Source: Ruminococcus flavefaciens (lineage in GTDB: Bacteria > Bacillota > Clostridia > Oscillospirales > Ruminococcaceae). From it: 8,519 nucleotides of DNA. The DNA is taken from positions 11,356 through 19,874 of the forward strand of contig DEDQ01000078.1 of assembly GCA_002350065.1 (NCBI GenBank), written 5' to 3'. The position numbers and the translations under genes were made by a program. Shown here piece by piece: positions 1-6,485 of the stretch. Under the pieces are notes generated by a model. The model worked only from the letters and a program-made list of their open reading frames with translations, had not been told where the DNA came from and made no database searches. Each line of letters starts with the position of its first letter. Position 1 is the stretch's first letter.

Positions 1-76
1 CTTACTACACACTCATGCCCATGCTTTTCTGAGATCACATTTAAGGTGAACAATGCCGCGTGAGCGGTGACATAAT

Positions 77-107
77 AAAAAAGACGTCCTTTCCGGACGT
101 CTTTTTT
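77..107 (-). terminator. Intrinsic terminator of the rnf operon (bidirectional)
   Basis: A perfect 13-bp inverted repeat (77-89 with 95-107) encloses a 5-base loop. Read on the minus strand it begins 2 bases after the rnfB stop codon and ends in six T residues. The plus strand also ends in six T, so it can stop transcription from either side. It marks the 3' end of rnfCDGEAB. Confidence 0.93.
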
Positions 108-109
108 GC

Positions 110-898
110 TTATTTGCAGGCGTGAATGACCTTTACAGGACAGGCGTTCATGCACTCGCCGCAGTTTTCGCATTTATCATAGTCGATAGAAGCGTGGAAA
201 TTCTCGACCTTTATGGCTCCGGTCGGACATTTCTTCTCGCACATCTTGCAGCCGATACAGCCGTTCTTGCAAGCGAGCTTGGTCGCTTTGCCGTTATCTC
301 CGGACGAGCAGAGAACGTCGATGTGCTTGCTCTTGGGTTTGATGCTTATGAGCTGACTGGGACAGGCTGCTGCACACTGTCCGCACGCTCCGCAGAGAGC
401 GGGATTTACTTTGGCAACGCCGTTTTCAATTTTGATAGCGTCGTGCTCGCAGACGGCCGCACAGTCGCCGAGACCGATACAGCCGAACTTACACGAGCCG
501 TTTCCGCCGTAGAAGCGCTTCACAGCCTTGCAGGACTGAACTCCGTCGAAATCAAACTGAGGCTGAGTGGCATTGCAGTCGCCCGAGCAGTGAACTACCG
601 CAGTCATAGGAACGACCTCAGCAGCGGCAGTTCCGAGGATAGCGGCAATTTTGCCGGCAGCGTCAGCTCCTCCGGGACGGCAGAGGTTTGTAGCTGCACC
701 TTTGTTTACGATAGCGTCAGCATAGTCGGCACAGCCTGCGAATCCGCAGGCGCCGCAGTTTGCCTGCGGAAGGGATTCGCTTATCTTTGTGACGCGCTCA
801 TCTACCTTGACGTAAAAGACCTTGGAAGCCACAGTCAGCAGGACTCCTGCGAGGATACCGCAGCCGCCGAGAATAAGAGCTGGAATCAGATAATCCAT
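110..898 (-). CDS. rnfB: RnfB, iron-sulfur subunit of the Rnf ferredoxin:NAD+ oxidoreductase
   Basis: RnfB is the electron-entry subunit: it accepts electrons from reduced ferredoxin and passes them through a chain of [4Fe-4S] clusters towards the membrane subunits. The 262-residue protein has one N-terminal membrane helix (about 3-25). A four-cysteine cluster domain follows (C48, C51, C56, C73), and then ferredoxin-type groups: C136/C140/C146/C150, C169/C172/C175/C179, C214/C217/C220/C224 and C243/C246/C249/C253. Additional cysteines at 104, 108, 123, 197 and 210 fit the cluster-rich clostridial RnfB type. The start is ATG; its AGGAGGT ribosome binding site (905-911) touches the stop codon of rnfA, leaving a 12-base gap between the genes. 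It is the last gene of the operon and is followed at once by a terminator. No cluster ligand appears to be missing. Confidence 0.96.
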   Translation of the reverse strand: MDYLIPALILGGCGILAGVLLTVASKVFYVKVDERVTKISESLPQANCGACGFAGCADYADAIVNKGAATNLCRPGGADAAGKIAAILGTAAAEVVPMTAVVHCSGDCNATQPQFDFDGVQSCKAVKRFYGGNGSCKFGCIGLGDCAAVCEHDAIKIENGVAKVNPALCGACGQCAAACPSQLISIKPKSKHIDVLCSSGDNGKATKLACKNGCIGCKMCEKKCPTGAIKVENFHASIDYDKCENCGECMNACPVKVIHACK

Positions 899-910
899 GT
901 CCGCACCTCC

Positions 911-1489
911 TTAGTTGAACAGTCCCGAGAAGCCCATAAAGCTTACAGAGACGATAGACGCAGCCACAAGAGTAGCAGGTACGCCCTTGAAGGTCTCGGG
1001 GATATCCGCATACTGGAGCTTTCTGCGGACTCCTGAGAAGATGACGAGAGCGAGCATGAAGCCGAGTCCGCCTCCGAGTGCGTTTACAAGTGACTGAACG
1101 AATGTGTAATTGTTGTCGATGTTGAGGACTGTAACTCCGAGCACCGCGCAGTTTGTCGTGATAAGCGGCAGGTATACGCCGAGAGACTTATACAGCGAGG
1201 GGATGGTCTTTTTCATCGCCGTCTCAACAAGCTGAACGAACAGAGCGATAACAAGTATGAACACGACTGTATCGAAGTATTCGAGTCCGTTCGGAACGAG
1301 TATGCCGTGATGTATCGGGTAGGTAACGCAGGTCGCACAGAGCATTACAAAGGTTACTGCGATTCCCATTCCGCTTGCGCTGTCGAGTTTCTTTGAAACT
1401 CCGAGAAACGGGCATATACCCATGAATTTTGAGAGTACGAAATTATCTGTCAGCATCGCCGAGAGAAGTATAACACCTAAAGTTTTCAC
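911..1489 (-). CDS. rnfA: RnfA, integral membrane subunit of the Rnf complex
   Basis: RnfA is a polytopic membrane protein (192 residues, about six hydrophobic helices) homologous to NqrE and to its operon partner RnfE. In the Rnf/Nqr family RnfA and RnfE form an inverted pair that holds a [2Fe-2S] cluster inside the membrane. The two ligand cysteines expected from this subunit are visible: C26 in GICPFLG and C114 in TTNCAVLG. The N-terminal DNFVLSKFMG stretch is typical of the family. The start codon is GTG (1487-1489), and its bases overlap the rnfE stop as GTGA. A strong AAAGGAGGAGG ribosome binding site lies just upstream within the rnfE coding sequence, so translational coupling to rnfE is likely. 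The length is normal for the family. Confidence 0.96.
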   Translation of the reverse strand: MKTLGVILLSAMLTDNFVLSKFMGICPFLGVSKKLDSASGMGIAVTFVMLCATCVTYPIHHGILVPNGLEYFDTVVFILVIALFVQLVETAMKKTIPSLYKSLGVYLPLITTNCAVLGVTVLNIDNNYTFVQSLVNALGGGLGFMLALVIFSGVRRKLQYADIPETFKGVPATLVAASIVSVSFMGFSGLFN

Positions 1490-2172
1490 TTTTTATCCTC
1501 CTCCTTTGAACTGCATTTGTCCGCCATGGGACAGCCTTCACAGCCGCCGCACTCTATCTCGAGAGGCGGCTTCTTGTTTGTGAGCTTGTTCACAGCCGCG
1601 ATTATGCAGCCGAGAGTGAAGAATCCTCCTGCCGGCATGATGAAGAGCAGCATCGGATTCGAGTGTATAACGGGAATGTCCATGCCGAGCCACTGGCCCG
1701 CGCCGATTATCTCACGTATGCTTCCCATGATGAAGAGAGCGATAGTGAAGCCGATTCCCATTCCTATGGCGTCGAGCGCCGATGCAACGACGTTGTTCTT
1801 GCTTGCGAACATCTCAGCTCTGCCGAAGATTATGCAGTTAACGGTGATGAGCGTGAGATAGATGCCGAGACTGTCATACAGCGAGGGCACGAAGCCTTCG
1901 AGCAGGAAACCTATGAGAGTAACAAAGCTCGCGATTATGACGATAAAAGCAGGGATACGCACCTTGTCAGGTATGACCTTTCGCAGTGCCGATATAACTA
2001 TATTCGAGCCGAGAAGCACGAATGTTGTTGCGAGACCCATGCCGAGTCCGTTCATCGCCTGAGTTGTAACGGCGAGGGTCGGACACATTCCGAGAAGCAT
2101 TACAAGGGTCGGGTTTTCCTTGATTATGCCCTTTGTGAGCTCACTGATGAGCGGCTTTTTATTTTCCGGCAT
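1486..2172 (-). CDS. rnfE: RnfE, integral membrane subunit with a Cys-rich C-terminal tail
   Basis: RnfE is the membrane partner of RnfA. Its C30 (LGMCPTLAV) and C113 (VNCIIFGRAE) correspond to the family cysteines that complete the intramembrane [2Fe-2S] site. The protein has 228 residues and about six membrane helices. I start it at the ATG 2170-2172, which has an AAGGAGG site 9 bases upstream; an in-frame TTG further upstream (2206-2208) lacks such a site and would add 12 residues that do not look like the family. The gene overlaps the end of rnfG by 14 bases and the start of rnfA by 4. Its C-terminus is unusual: after the last helix a hydrophilic tail carries C208, C211, C214 and C220 (CGGCEGCPMADKC), followed by a charged end. 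That spacing resembles a metal or iron-sulfur site, but its role is unknown. Confidence 0.95.
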   Translation of the reverse strand: MPENKKPLISELTKGIIKENPTLVMLLGMCPTLAVTTQAMNGLGMGLATTFVLLGSNIVISALRKVIPDKVRIPAFIVIIASFVTLIGFLLEGFVPSLYDSLGIYLTLITVNCIIFGRAEMFASKNNVVASALDAIGMGIGFTIALFIMGSIREIIGAGQWLGMDIPVIHSNPMLLFIMPAGGFFTLGCIIAAVNKLTNKKPPLEIECGGCEGCPMADKCSSKEEDKK

Positions 2173-2689
2173 TGAGTATCGCCTCCTTGTTGTTATTGTA
2201 GGTGTCAAGAGCCTTCTTGACTGCGGATTCCATTCCGCGCGAGGAGAAAGTAGCTCCGCTCACGGCGTCGAGCTGTATCTCGCCGGAATCCTTTTTGCCG
2301 TAGAACTGCTCGCGGAAGGTCGGTATATCGCGCACCTTCGAGCCGAGACCGGGAGTTTCTCCGAGGGATACGAATTCGATACCCGAGATGCTTCCGTTTT
2401 CGTCAATGCCGACGAGTATGTTTATGCCTCCCTTTGAGTAGCCGTCAGCAGTTACCTGAACTGCGGTCTTGCCGTCGGGAGTTACAGCTATCGCTTCGAT
2501 ACCGTCGCCGAAGTCTCCCTCAACGAGCTTGGATTCGGTCTTGCCGAAAAGAGCCTCAACGCTCGAGCTGAACTTGAGCTCCTTCTGCTTGTCGATGTTT
2601 TCCTTTGTGAGGTCATGCGCAAATACGAGCAGGAGCGAAGCGACTACGCATATAATTGTCAGTACGACTGAGGGTATGATCTTATTCAT
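2159..2689 (-). CDS. rnfG: RnfG, FMN-binding subunit of the Rnf complex
   Basis: RnfG carries a covalently bound FMN, attached through a phosphoester to a threonine, on a domain outside the membrane. The 176-residue protein has one N-terminal membrane anchor (about 4-24) and an FMN-binding domain. The flavin attachment motif SGAT is at residues 144-147, so T147 is the predicted FMN-bearing residue. The conserved ETPGLG (111-116) lies upstream of it. The start is ATG with an AAAGGAGG site. The gene overlaps the end of rnfD by 8 bases, and its stop lies inside rnfE, which suggests translational coupling on both sides. Length and motif positions are normal for clostridial RnfG. Confidence 0.95.
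   Translation of the reverse strand: MNKIIPSVVLTIICVVASLLLVFAHDLTKENIDKQKELKFSSSVEALFGKTESKLVEGDFGDGIEAIAVTPDGKTAVQVTADGYSKGGINILVGIDENGSISGIEFVSLGETPGLGSKVRDIPTFREQFYGKKDSGEIQLDAVSGATFSSRGMESAVKKALDTYNNNKEAILNAGK
2182..2188 (-). promoter_or_regulatory. Ribosome binding site that fixes the rnfE start
   Basis: The minus strand reads AAGGAGG here, 9 bases before the ATG at 2170-2172. This favours that start over the upstream in-frame TTG. The site lies inside the 3' end of rnfG. Confidence 0.85.
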
Positions 2690-3620
2690 TCTTCTCAGCC
2701 TCCTTTGCTCCGAGCACCTTTGTGCGGGTGAGCTGCTCTATGTACGGCGTGAGCACGTTCATGAGCAGTATCGAGAACGACACGCCCTCGGGGAAAGAGC
2801 CGAATCTGCGGATAACGAATGTTATGATTCCGCAGCCGAGACCGAATACTATCTTGCCCTTGGTAGTGATAGGAGTTGTTGCATAGTCGGTAGCCATGAA
2901 GAAAGCTCCGATGAATACGCCTCCTGCGAGAATCTGGTATACGGGGTCGCTGCCGCCTATCCATGAGAGGATAAACAGACTGCCGATAAATGAGAGCGGA
3001 GCGGCAAGGTTGATTATTCTTCTTGCTGCGAGGTATAGACCTCCGATGAGGAGCGCAGCAGCACAGGTCTCGCCGAGACAGCCTCCGCATTTTCCGATGA
3101 AGAGGTCGAGGTATGAAGCTGCATTGTCAGTTCCTGCAAGCGGGAGGGGAGTAGCGCTTGAAATAGCGTCGAGGTCGGTATGAGTAAAAGGCTCGGTCCA
3201 TTTCGTCATTGCGGCAGGGAAGCTTACCATAAGTACGATTCGAGCCGTGATAGCGGGGTTTGCGAAGTTCTGACCCAATCCGCCGAAGAGCTGCTTGACA
3301 ACAACTATAGCCACAAATGAGCCGATAACAGGTATCCACAGCGGGATAGAAGCCGGGAGGTTCATCGCAAGGAGGAGTCCGGTGACAACTGCGGAGAGGT
3401 CGGCAATGGTGTTTTCGCGCTTCATGAGCTTTCGGCAGAGAAACTCGAAGAGCACACATGAGCCGATGCATATAGCTCCGACTGCGACTGCACGAAGTCC
3501 GAAGTATACACAGCCTGCGATATACGCGGGCAGAAGAGCGATAATGACGTTGAGCATTATCGTCGAGGTCTTTAAGTAGTTCTCGTCATGGGGTGACGGA
3601 GATACGATAAGTCTGTTCAT
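2682..3620 (-). CDS. rnfD: RnfD, membrane subunit with covalent FMN
   Basis: RnfD is a polytopic membrane subunit homologous to NqrB that holds a second covalently bound FMN. From the ATG at 3618-3620 it has 312 residues. The flavin attachment motif SSAT is at 154-157 (T157 predicted to carry FMN). Other family motifs are GGLGQNFANPAI (113-124), a GGxFIGAFFMATDYATTP stretch near 233-250 and RRFGSFPEGVSFSILLMN near 271-288. A GTG three codons upstream (3627-3629) is in frame but lies inside the likely ribosome binding site, so I prefer the ATG; the N-terminus MNRLIVSPSPH also fits clostridial RnfD better. The gene starts 10 bases after rnfC and overlaps rnfG by 8 bases. An extra group of cysteines (C178, C181, C186) sits in the conserved GxxGGxxGET loop. 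Confidence 0.95.
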   Translation of the reverse strand: MNRLIVSPSPHDENYLKTSTIMLNVIIALLPAYIAGCVYFGLRAVAVGAICIGSCVLFEFLCRKLMKRENTIADLSAVVTGLLLAMNLPASIPLWIPVIGSFVAIVVVKQLFGGLGQNFANPAITARIVLMVSFPAAMTKWTEPFTHTDLDAISSATPLPLAGTDNAASYLDLFIGKCGGCLGETCAAALLIGGLYLAARRIINLAAPLSFIGSLFILSWIGGSDPVYQILAGGVFIGAFFMATDYATTPITTKGKIVFGLGCGIITFVIRRFGSFPEGVSFSILLMNVLTPYIEQLTRTKVLGAKEAEKNE

Positions 3621-3626
3621 TTTCCG

Positions 3627-3633
3627 CACCTCA
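3627..3633 (-). promoter_or_regulatory. Ribosome binding site that fixes the rnfD start
   Basis: The minus strand reads TGAGGTG, 6 bases before the ATG at 3618-3620, and includes the TGA stop codon of rnfC. The alternative GTG start would consist of the last bases of this site, so it is unlikely. The site is weaker than those of the other rnf genes. Confidence 0.7.
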
Positions 3634-4908
3634 CTTTCTCGGTATCAGCGACTTGGCGAGCTGATTTGTCTCGGCAAGCTTTCTGTTAGCGGGACAGACA
3701 TATGTGCAGCTTCCGCAGTTCATGCAGAGCATGACCTTGAGCTTTTTGAGGTCATCGATATCCTTGATGCGGTAAGCCTTGTCGATCTCTGCGGGCATCA
3801 GTCCGAGCGGGCATACGTCAACGCATCTTCCGCAGCGGATACAGCTTGAGGTCTTGCGCTCGTCGTAGCTCTTGAATGCGAGCAGGGCGTTTGAGGTCTT
3901 TACAACGGGCATATCAATATCAGGCACAGACATTCCCATCATCGGACCGCCGGCAATGACCTTTTTCAGCGCGTCGATATCGGTTTTGCAGAAGTCAAGA
4001 ACGTCGTGGAAGGATGTTCCTATCGGGACGGATACGTTCTTAGGCTCGCCGACAGCGTTTCCGTCGACTGTCATGCGGCGGGAAACAAGCGGTATGCCGC
4101 TGTTGCAGTAGCGGTAGAGGAAAGCCGCAGTCGATACGTTCATAACGATCACACCGGCGTCGGCGGGGAGAGTTCCCTCGTTGACTATCCTGCCGGTCGA
4201 ATTGTAGATGATGACCTTTTCGGCTCCCTGCGGATAAGAGGAGGGGAGCGTTACGATGTCGATAGTATCGTCGTTTGCAGCCATTTCCGTGAAGTTTTTG
4301 ATAGCCTCGGGCTTGTTGGCTTCGATAGCGAGCTTAGCCTGTTTTATGCCGAGCTTTTTCTTGACGAGATCAATTCCGCCGATGACGTCCTGCGGGTGCT
4401 CTATCATTTCTCGGTAATCGGCAGTTATATAGGGCTCGCACTCGGCGCCGTTAATAATAAGTGTATCTATCTCAGCCTTTGGATTCATCTTGATATGAGT
4501 CGGGAAGCCCGCTCCGCCGAGACCGACTGCTCCGCTTTCACGGACAGCCTTGATGAAGTCCTCCTTTGTCGCGCACGGAGGCGGCTTGATATCGCCGGAG
4601 AGCTCCTGTTTGCCGTCAGTTTCTATTTCAACAGCCTTGCATACTGCGCCCATAGCGTTGCGGTAATCGGTTATAGCCTTTACCACGCCGGAAACGCTCG
4701 AATGCACCGGCACGCTGAATGCAGCGCCGGATTCGCCTATTTTCTGTCCGACTCTGACCTCGTCGCCGACCTTGACGATAGGGTCACAGGGAGCTCCCAT
4801 GTGCATTGACATGGGTATCCTCACCTTTGCCGGAACAGGAAACTCGACGGTAGCGCTGTTTTCCGTATTTTTACGGTGTTTCAGCTTGATTCCGTTCAGT
4901 TTTTTCAT
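3631..4908 (-). CDS. rnfC: RnfC, NADH/FMN- and iron-sulfur-binding subunit of the Rnf complex
   Basis: RnfC is the peripheral cytoplasmic subunit that interacts with NAD(H), and it is related to the NuoF family. The 425-residue protein has an N-terminal biotinyl-lipoyl-like region. The glycine-rich nucleotide-binding segment GAVGLGGAGFPTHIK follows at 126-140, with INGAECEPYI at 152-161. A SLBB-like central region comes next, and then two C-terminal [4Fe-4S] motifs: C356/C359/C362/C366 and C395/C398/C401/C405, each ending in CP. The start is ATG with an AAAGGAG site (4915-4921). It is the first gene of the operon, as in other clostridial rnfCDGEAB clusters, and it follows a clear promoter. 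The length is typical. Nothing suggests damage. Confidence 0.96.
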   Translation of the reverse strand: MKKLNGIKLKHRKNTENSATVEFPVPAKVRIPMSMHMGAPCDPIVKVGDEVRVGQKIGESGAAFSVPVHSSVSGVVKAITDYRNAMGAVCKAVEIETDGKQELSGDIKPPPCATKEDFIKAVRESGAVGLGGAGFPTHIKMNPKAEIDTLIINGAECEPYITADYREMIEHPQDVIGGIDLVKKKLGIKQAKLAIEANKPEAIKNFTEMAANDDTIDIVTLPSSYPQGAEKVIIYNSTGRIVNEGTLPADAGVIVMNVSTAAFLYRYCNSGIPLVSRRMTVDGNAVGEPKNVSVPIGTSFHDVLDFCKTDIDALKKVIAGGPMMGMSVPDIDMPVVKTSNALLAFKSYDERKTSSCIRCGRCVDVCPLGLMPAEIDKAYRIKDIDDLKKLKVMLCMNCGSCTYVCPANRKLAETNQLAKSLIPRK

Positions 4909-4964
4909 AAAAAGCTCCTTTAAATAAGAGTTAGTACGCCTGCAATATGACCGCAGACACTTTT

Positions 4965-4993
4965 ATTATACAATATATCCAAATTATTTGCAA
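4965..4993 (-). promoter_or_regulatory. Sigma-A promoter of the rnf operon
   Basis: On the minus strand TTGCAA (4988-4993) is followed after 17 bases by a perfect TATAAT (4965-4970). Transcription would start near 4958, giving a leader of about 50 bases before rnfC. No Rex-type operator (TTGTTAAnnnnTTAACAA-like) was seen near it. Confidence 0.8.
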
Positions 4994-5060
4994 GAGGTAT
5001 ATAAACTTTTTTTGAGGATTTTTTCGTAAGTCCGTAATGCTGATTTGCGCAATAAACGAT

Positions 5061-5089
5061 TTGCATTTCAATGTCATGTGTGATATAAT
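5061..5089 (+). promoter_or_regulatory. Sigma-A promoter of the dockerin gene
   Basis: TTGCAT (5061-5066) is followed after 17 bases by a perfect TATAAT (5084-5089). Transcription would start near 5096, about 40 bases before the ATG. It diverges from the rnf promoter, with 67 bases between the two -35 elements. An 8-bp palindrome, TTGCGCAA (5045-5052), lies just upstream. Confidence 0.75.
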
Positions 5090-5120
5090 GAAATTACTGA
5101 TTTGACCGGAAAAATTCTGC

Positions 5121-5129
5121 AAAGGAGAG
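5121..5129 (+). promoter_or_regulatory. Ribosome binding site that fixes the dockerin gene start
   Basis: AAAGGAGAG lies 8 bases before the ATG at 5138. It rules out the earlier in-frame TTG at 5102, which would also spoil the signal peptide. Confidence 0.85.
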
Positions 5130-5137
5130 ATTCAGAC

Positions 5138-6298
5138 ATGAAGATACACACACGCATTATCGGATTTGCTGCGGCAATGGTAATGGCTCTCGGAGCGGCT
5201 TCTGCTCCGGTGCTTGCGGCTTCCGAGATAGCTCACGACCCTTCACGCGATGTACAGGCTGAGGGAGTTGGCAACCCGTTCAACTACGGCGAGCGCAATA
5301 CTCCCGCTGACGCTTCAACGGAGGAGATACGCCGGATAAACCACGAGATGACCGTTCAGGAGGTCAAGTACGCGCTCTACAAGGAGATAGACGAGCATTG
5401 GGACTTGCTCCGCGTGAGACTTGGTCAGGAGGACCGCGAAAAGGTATACGCTCTTTTCCTCGGAGTAGGAACACGCGAATCCACGCTCGGCGGAAACGGT
5501 GACGGCGCCGACGTTGAAACTGCTCAGGGTCAGGGCTTCGGCGTTAGCTCTGCACACGCCTATGGTACGTTGCAGACTGCTGTGACCGCATTTTCCGGCT
5601 GTGACCCTACGTTTATGCCCGAGGACAATGTCCCCGAGATGTACCAGTACAGCCTGAGCGAATCCACATTCTATGATGCTATCATATCGAATCACATGGG
5701 AATACGTAAGATACTCCATTTTGTCGAGATAGGCATAAATAAAGAGGGGCTTGAAGGCTATCAGGTAGTCCGCGGAGCTCTCAAGGGCTTCAATACCGGC
5801 TGGTGCGACTATACCGGCGATAACGAGGGATATTACAAGAACTATCCCGACGAGATAATCGCTCTTGCTCACTGGTATTACGAGGAGGGACATCTTTACG
5901 ACAATGAGTTCTCGTGGACTAACGATAAGCGCGTTGACCAGTACCGCACCGGCGACAATAACTGGTGGGCATGGTGGGGCGATGTCAAGCCGAGCATGGC
6001 TGAGGTCAAAGAGAATATCCAGCCCTCAGCGACGACAACTACTACGACTGTCACAACGTCAGGGGAGAACAAGTCCAAGCGCTATGGCGACGCTAATCTC
6101 GACGGAAACGTTACGATTGCCGATGCGACAGCTATCCTCCAATATATCGGCAACCGTGATAAGTATATGCTCGAGCCCGACGGAGTATTGAACGCTGACG
6201 TGGACGGAAATGCAGGAATTACTCCCAACGACGCCCTTGTCATACAGAAGGTCGATGCCGGACTATACAAGCTCGAAGACCTGCCTCTCAAAGCATGA
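5138..6298 (+). CDS. Secreted dockerin protein with a lytic-transglycosylase-like domain
   Basis: The 386-residue protein starts with a signal peptide (K2/R6, hydrophobic core, cleavage expected after A27 or A28). The domain at about 60-260 has no family I can name with certainty, but three short motifs occur in the order seen in lysozyme-like lytic transglycosylases: RES (113-115, E114 as candidate acid), YGTLQT (142-147, like the YGLMQ motif) and ALKGFNTG (214-221, like ALAAYNAG). A Trp-rich stretch (about 276-280) and a Thr-rich linker (about 297-308) follow. The C-terminal type I dockerin has two repeats: YGDANLDGNVTIAD (316-329) with calcium ligands D317, N319, D321 and D328, and NADVDGNAG (352-360), whose loop appears two residues longer. 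A dockerin normally docks a protein onto a scaffoldin cohesin outside the cell. The substrate may be peptidoglycan; this is inferred from motifs only. No clear terminator follows the gene. Confidence 0.9.
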   Translation: MKIHTRIIGFAAAMVMALGAASAPVLAASEIAHDPSRDVQAEGVGNPFNYGERNTPADASTEEIRRINHEMTVQEVKYALYKEIDEHWDLLRVRLGQEDREKVYALFLGVGTRESTLGGNGDGADVETAQGQGFGVSSAHAYGTLQTAVTAFSGCDPTFMPEDNVPEMYQYSLSESTFYDAIISNHMGIRKILHFVEIGINKEGLEGYQVVRGALKGFNTGWCDYTGDNEGYYKNYPDEIIALAHWYYEEGHLYDNEFSWTNDKRVDQYRTGDNNWWAWWGDVKPSMAEVKENIQPSATTTTTTVTTSGENKSKRYGDANLDGNVTIADATAILQYIGNRDKYMLEPDGVLNADVDGNAGITPNDALVIQKVDAGLYKLEDLPLKA

Positions 6299-6368
6299 GC
6301 ACAGCGGCTATAGGCTGGTTTGCATACCGCTTGTACAAGAGCCTGCCCTATGCATAAAAAAATTTGAA

Positions 6369-6397
6369 ATACCCCCTTGACAAAAGTCAGGGGGTAT
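6369..6397. repeat. Inverted repeat overlying the rpsF promoter
   Basis: ATACCCCCTTGAC (6369-6381) pairs with GTCAGGGGGTAT (6386-6397) across an AAAA loop, giving 12 bp with one bulged T. It covers the -35 element and most of the spacer of the rpsF promoter. As DNA it could be an operator; as RNA it would form a hairpin in read-through transcripts from the dockerin gene. No T-run follows on the plus strand, so it is not a standard terminator in that direction. Confidence 0.75.
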
Positions 6398-6405
6398 GTT
6401 ATAAT
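6377..6405 (+). promoter_or_regulatory. Consensus sigma-A promoter of rpsF-ssb-rpsR
   Basis: The sequence is a perfect TTGACA (6377-6382), a 17-base spacer and a perfect TATAAT (6400-6405), preceded by TGT as an extended -10. An A-rich tract (6354-6370) sits where an UP element would lie. Such strength fits a ribosomal protein operon. Transcription would start near 6412. Confidence 0.92.
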
Positions 6406-6411
6406 ATTCAG

Positions 6412-6479
6412 GTATCGTGCATAGCGATACTATTATCCTTGCCCGCAGAAGGTTGCCGGGCGGAATCCAGAAGGAGGTG
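6412..6479 (+). promoter_or_regulatory. Structured 5' leader of rpsF, possible S6:S18 autoregulatory element
   Basis: At the expected transcript start a perfect hairpin forms: GTATCG (6412-6417) with CGATAC (6425-6430). Next, GCCCG (6441-6445) can pair with CGGGC (6457-6461). The adjoining TCCTT (6436-6440) can pair with AAGGA (6471-6475), which is part of the rpsF ribosome binding site AAGGAGGTG (6471-6479). Many bacteria control rpsF operons by binding of the S6:S18 complex to a leader structure containing a CCG; a CCG occurs at 6456-6458. Pairing and sequestration are seen in the sequence; the match to the known motif is inference. Confidence 0.45.
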
Positions 6480-6485
6480 TACAAA

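Noticed and set aside
1..63. Plus-strand frame open from the left edge to a TGA at 61-63, which could be the tail of a gene
   Set aside because: It is only 20 codons, matches nothing known, and two other frames are open nearly as far. The bidirectional terminator after it is compatible with a convergent gene but does not prove one.
54..69. Small hairpin CCGC-GTGA-GCGG with a GNRA-type loop
   Set aside because: Only 4-5 bp, with no T-run and no other context to give it a role.
122..1036. 304-codon plus-strand open frame
   Set aside because: It lies antisense to rnfB and rnfA, which have complete family motifs and ribosome binding sites. Its product is low in hydrophobic structure and resembles no known family.
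1663..2175. 170-codon plus-strand open frame
   Set aside because: It is antisense to rnfE, and its product is a charged, repetitive shadow translation.
4006..4809. 267-codon plus-strand open frame
   Set aside because: It is antisense to rnfC, has no ribosome binding site, and is explained by the codon use of the real gene.
4931..5122. 63-codon minus-strand open frame between rnfC and the dockerin gene
   Set aside because: It runs through both promoters in AT-rich DNA and has no ribosome binding site.
5315..5893. 192-codon minus-strand open frame
   Set aside because: It is antisense to the dockerin gene, with no ribosome binding site and no recognisable motif.
6330..6339. 10-bp palindrome CTTGTACAAG after the dockerin gene
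   Set aside because: It may be a piece of a loose 3' structure, but no stable fold with a T-run follows. It could occur by chance.
6354..6397. Minus-strand terminator-like arrangement (hairpin followed by a T-rich stretch)
   Set aside because: No minus-strand gene lies upstream that it could terminate, the T-run is separated from the stem, and the A-tract is better explained as an UP element of the rpsF promoter.
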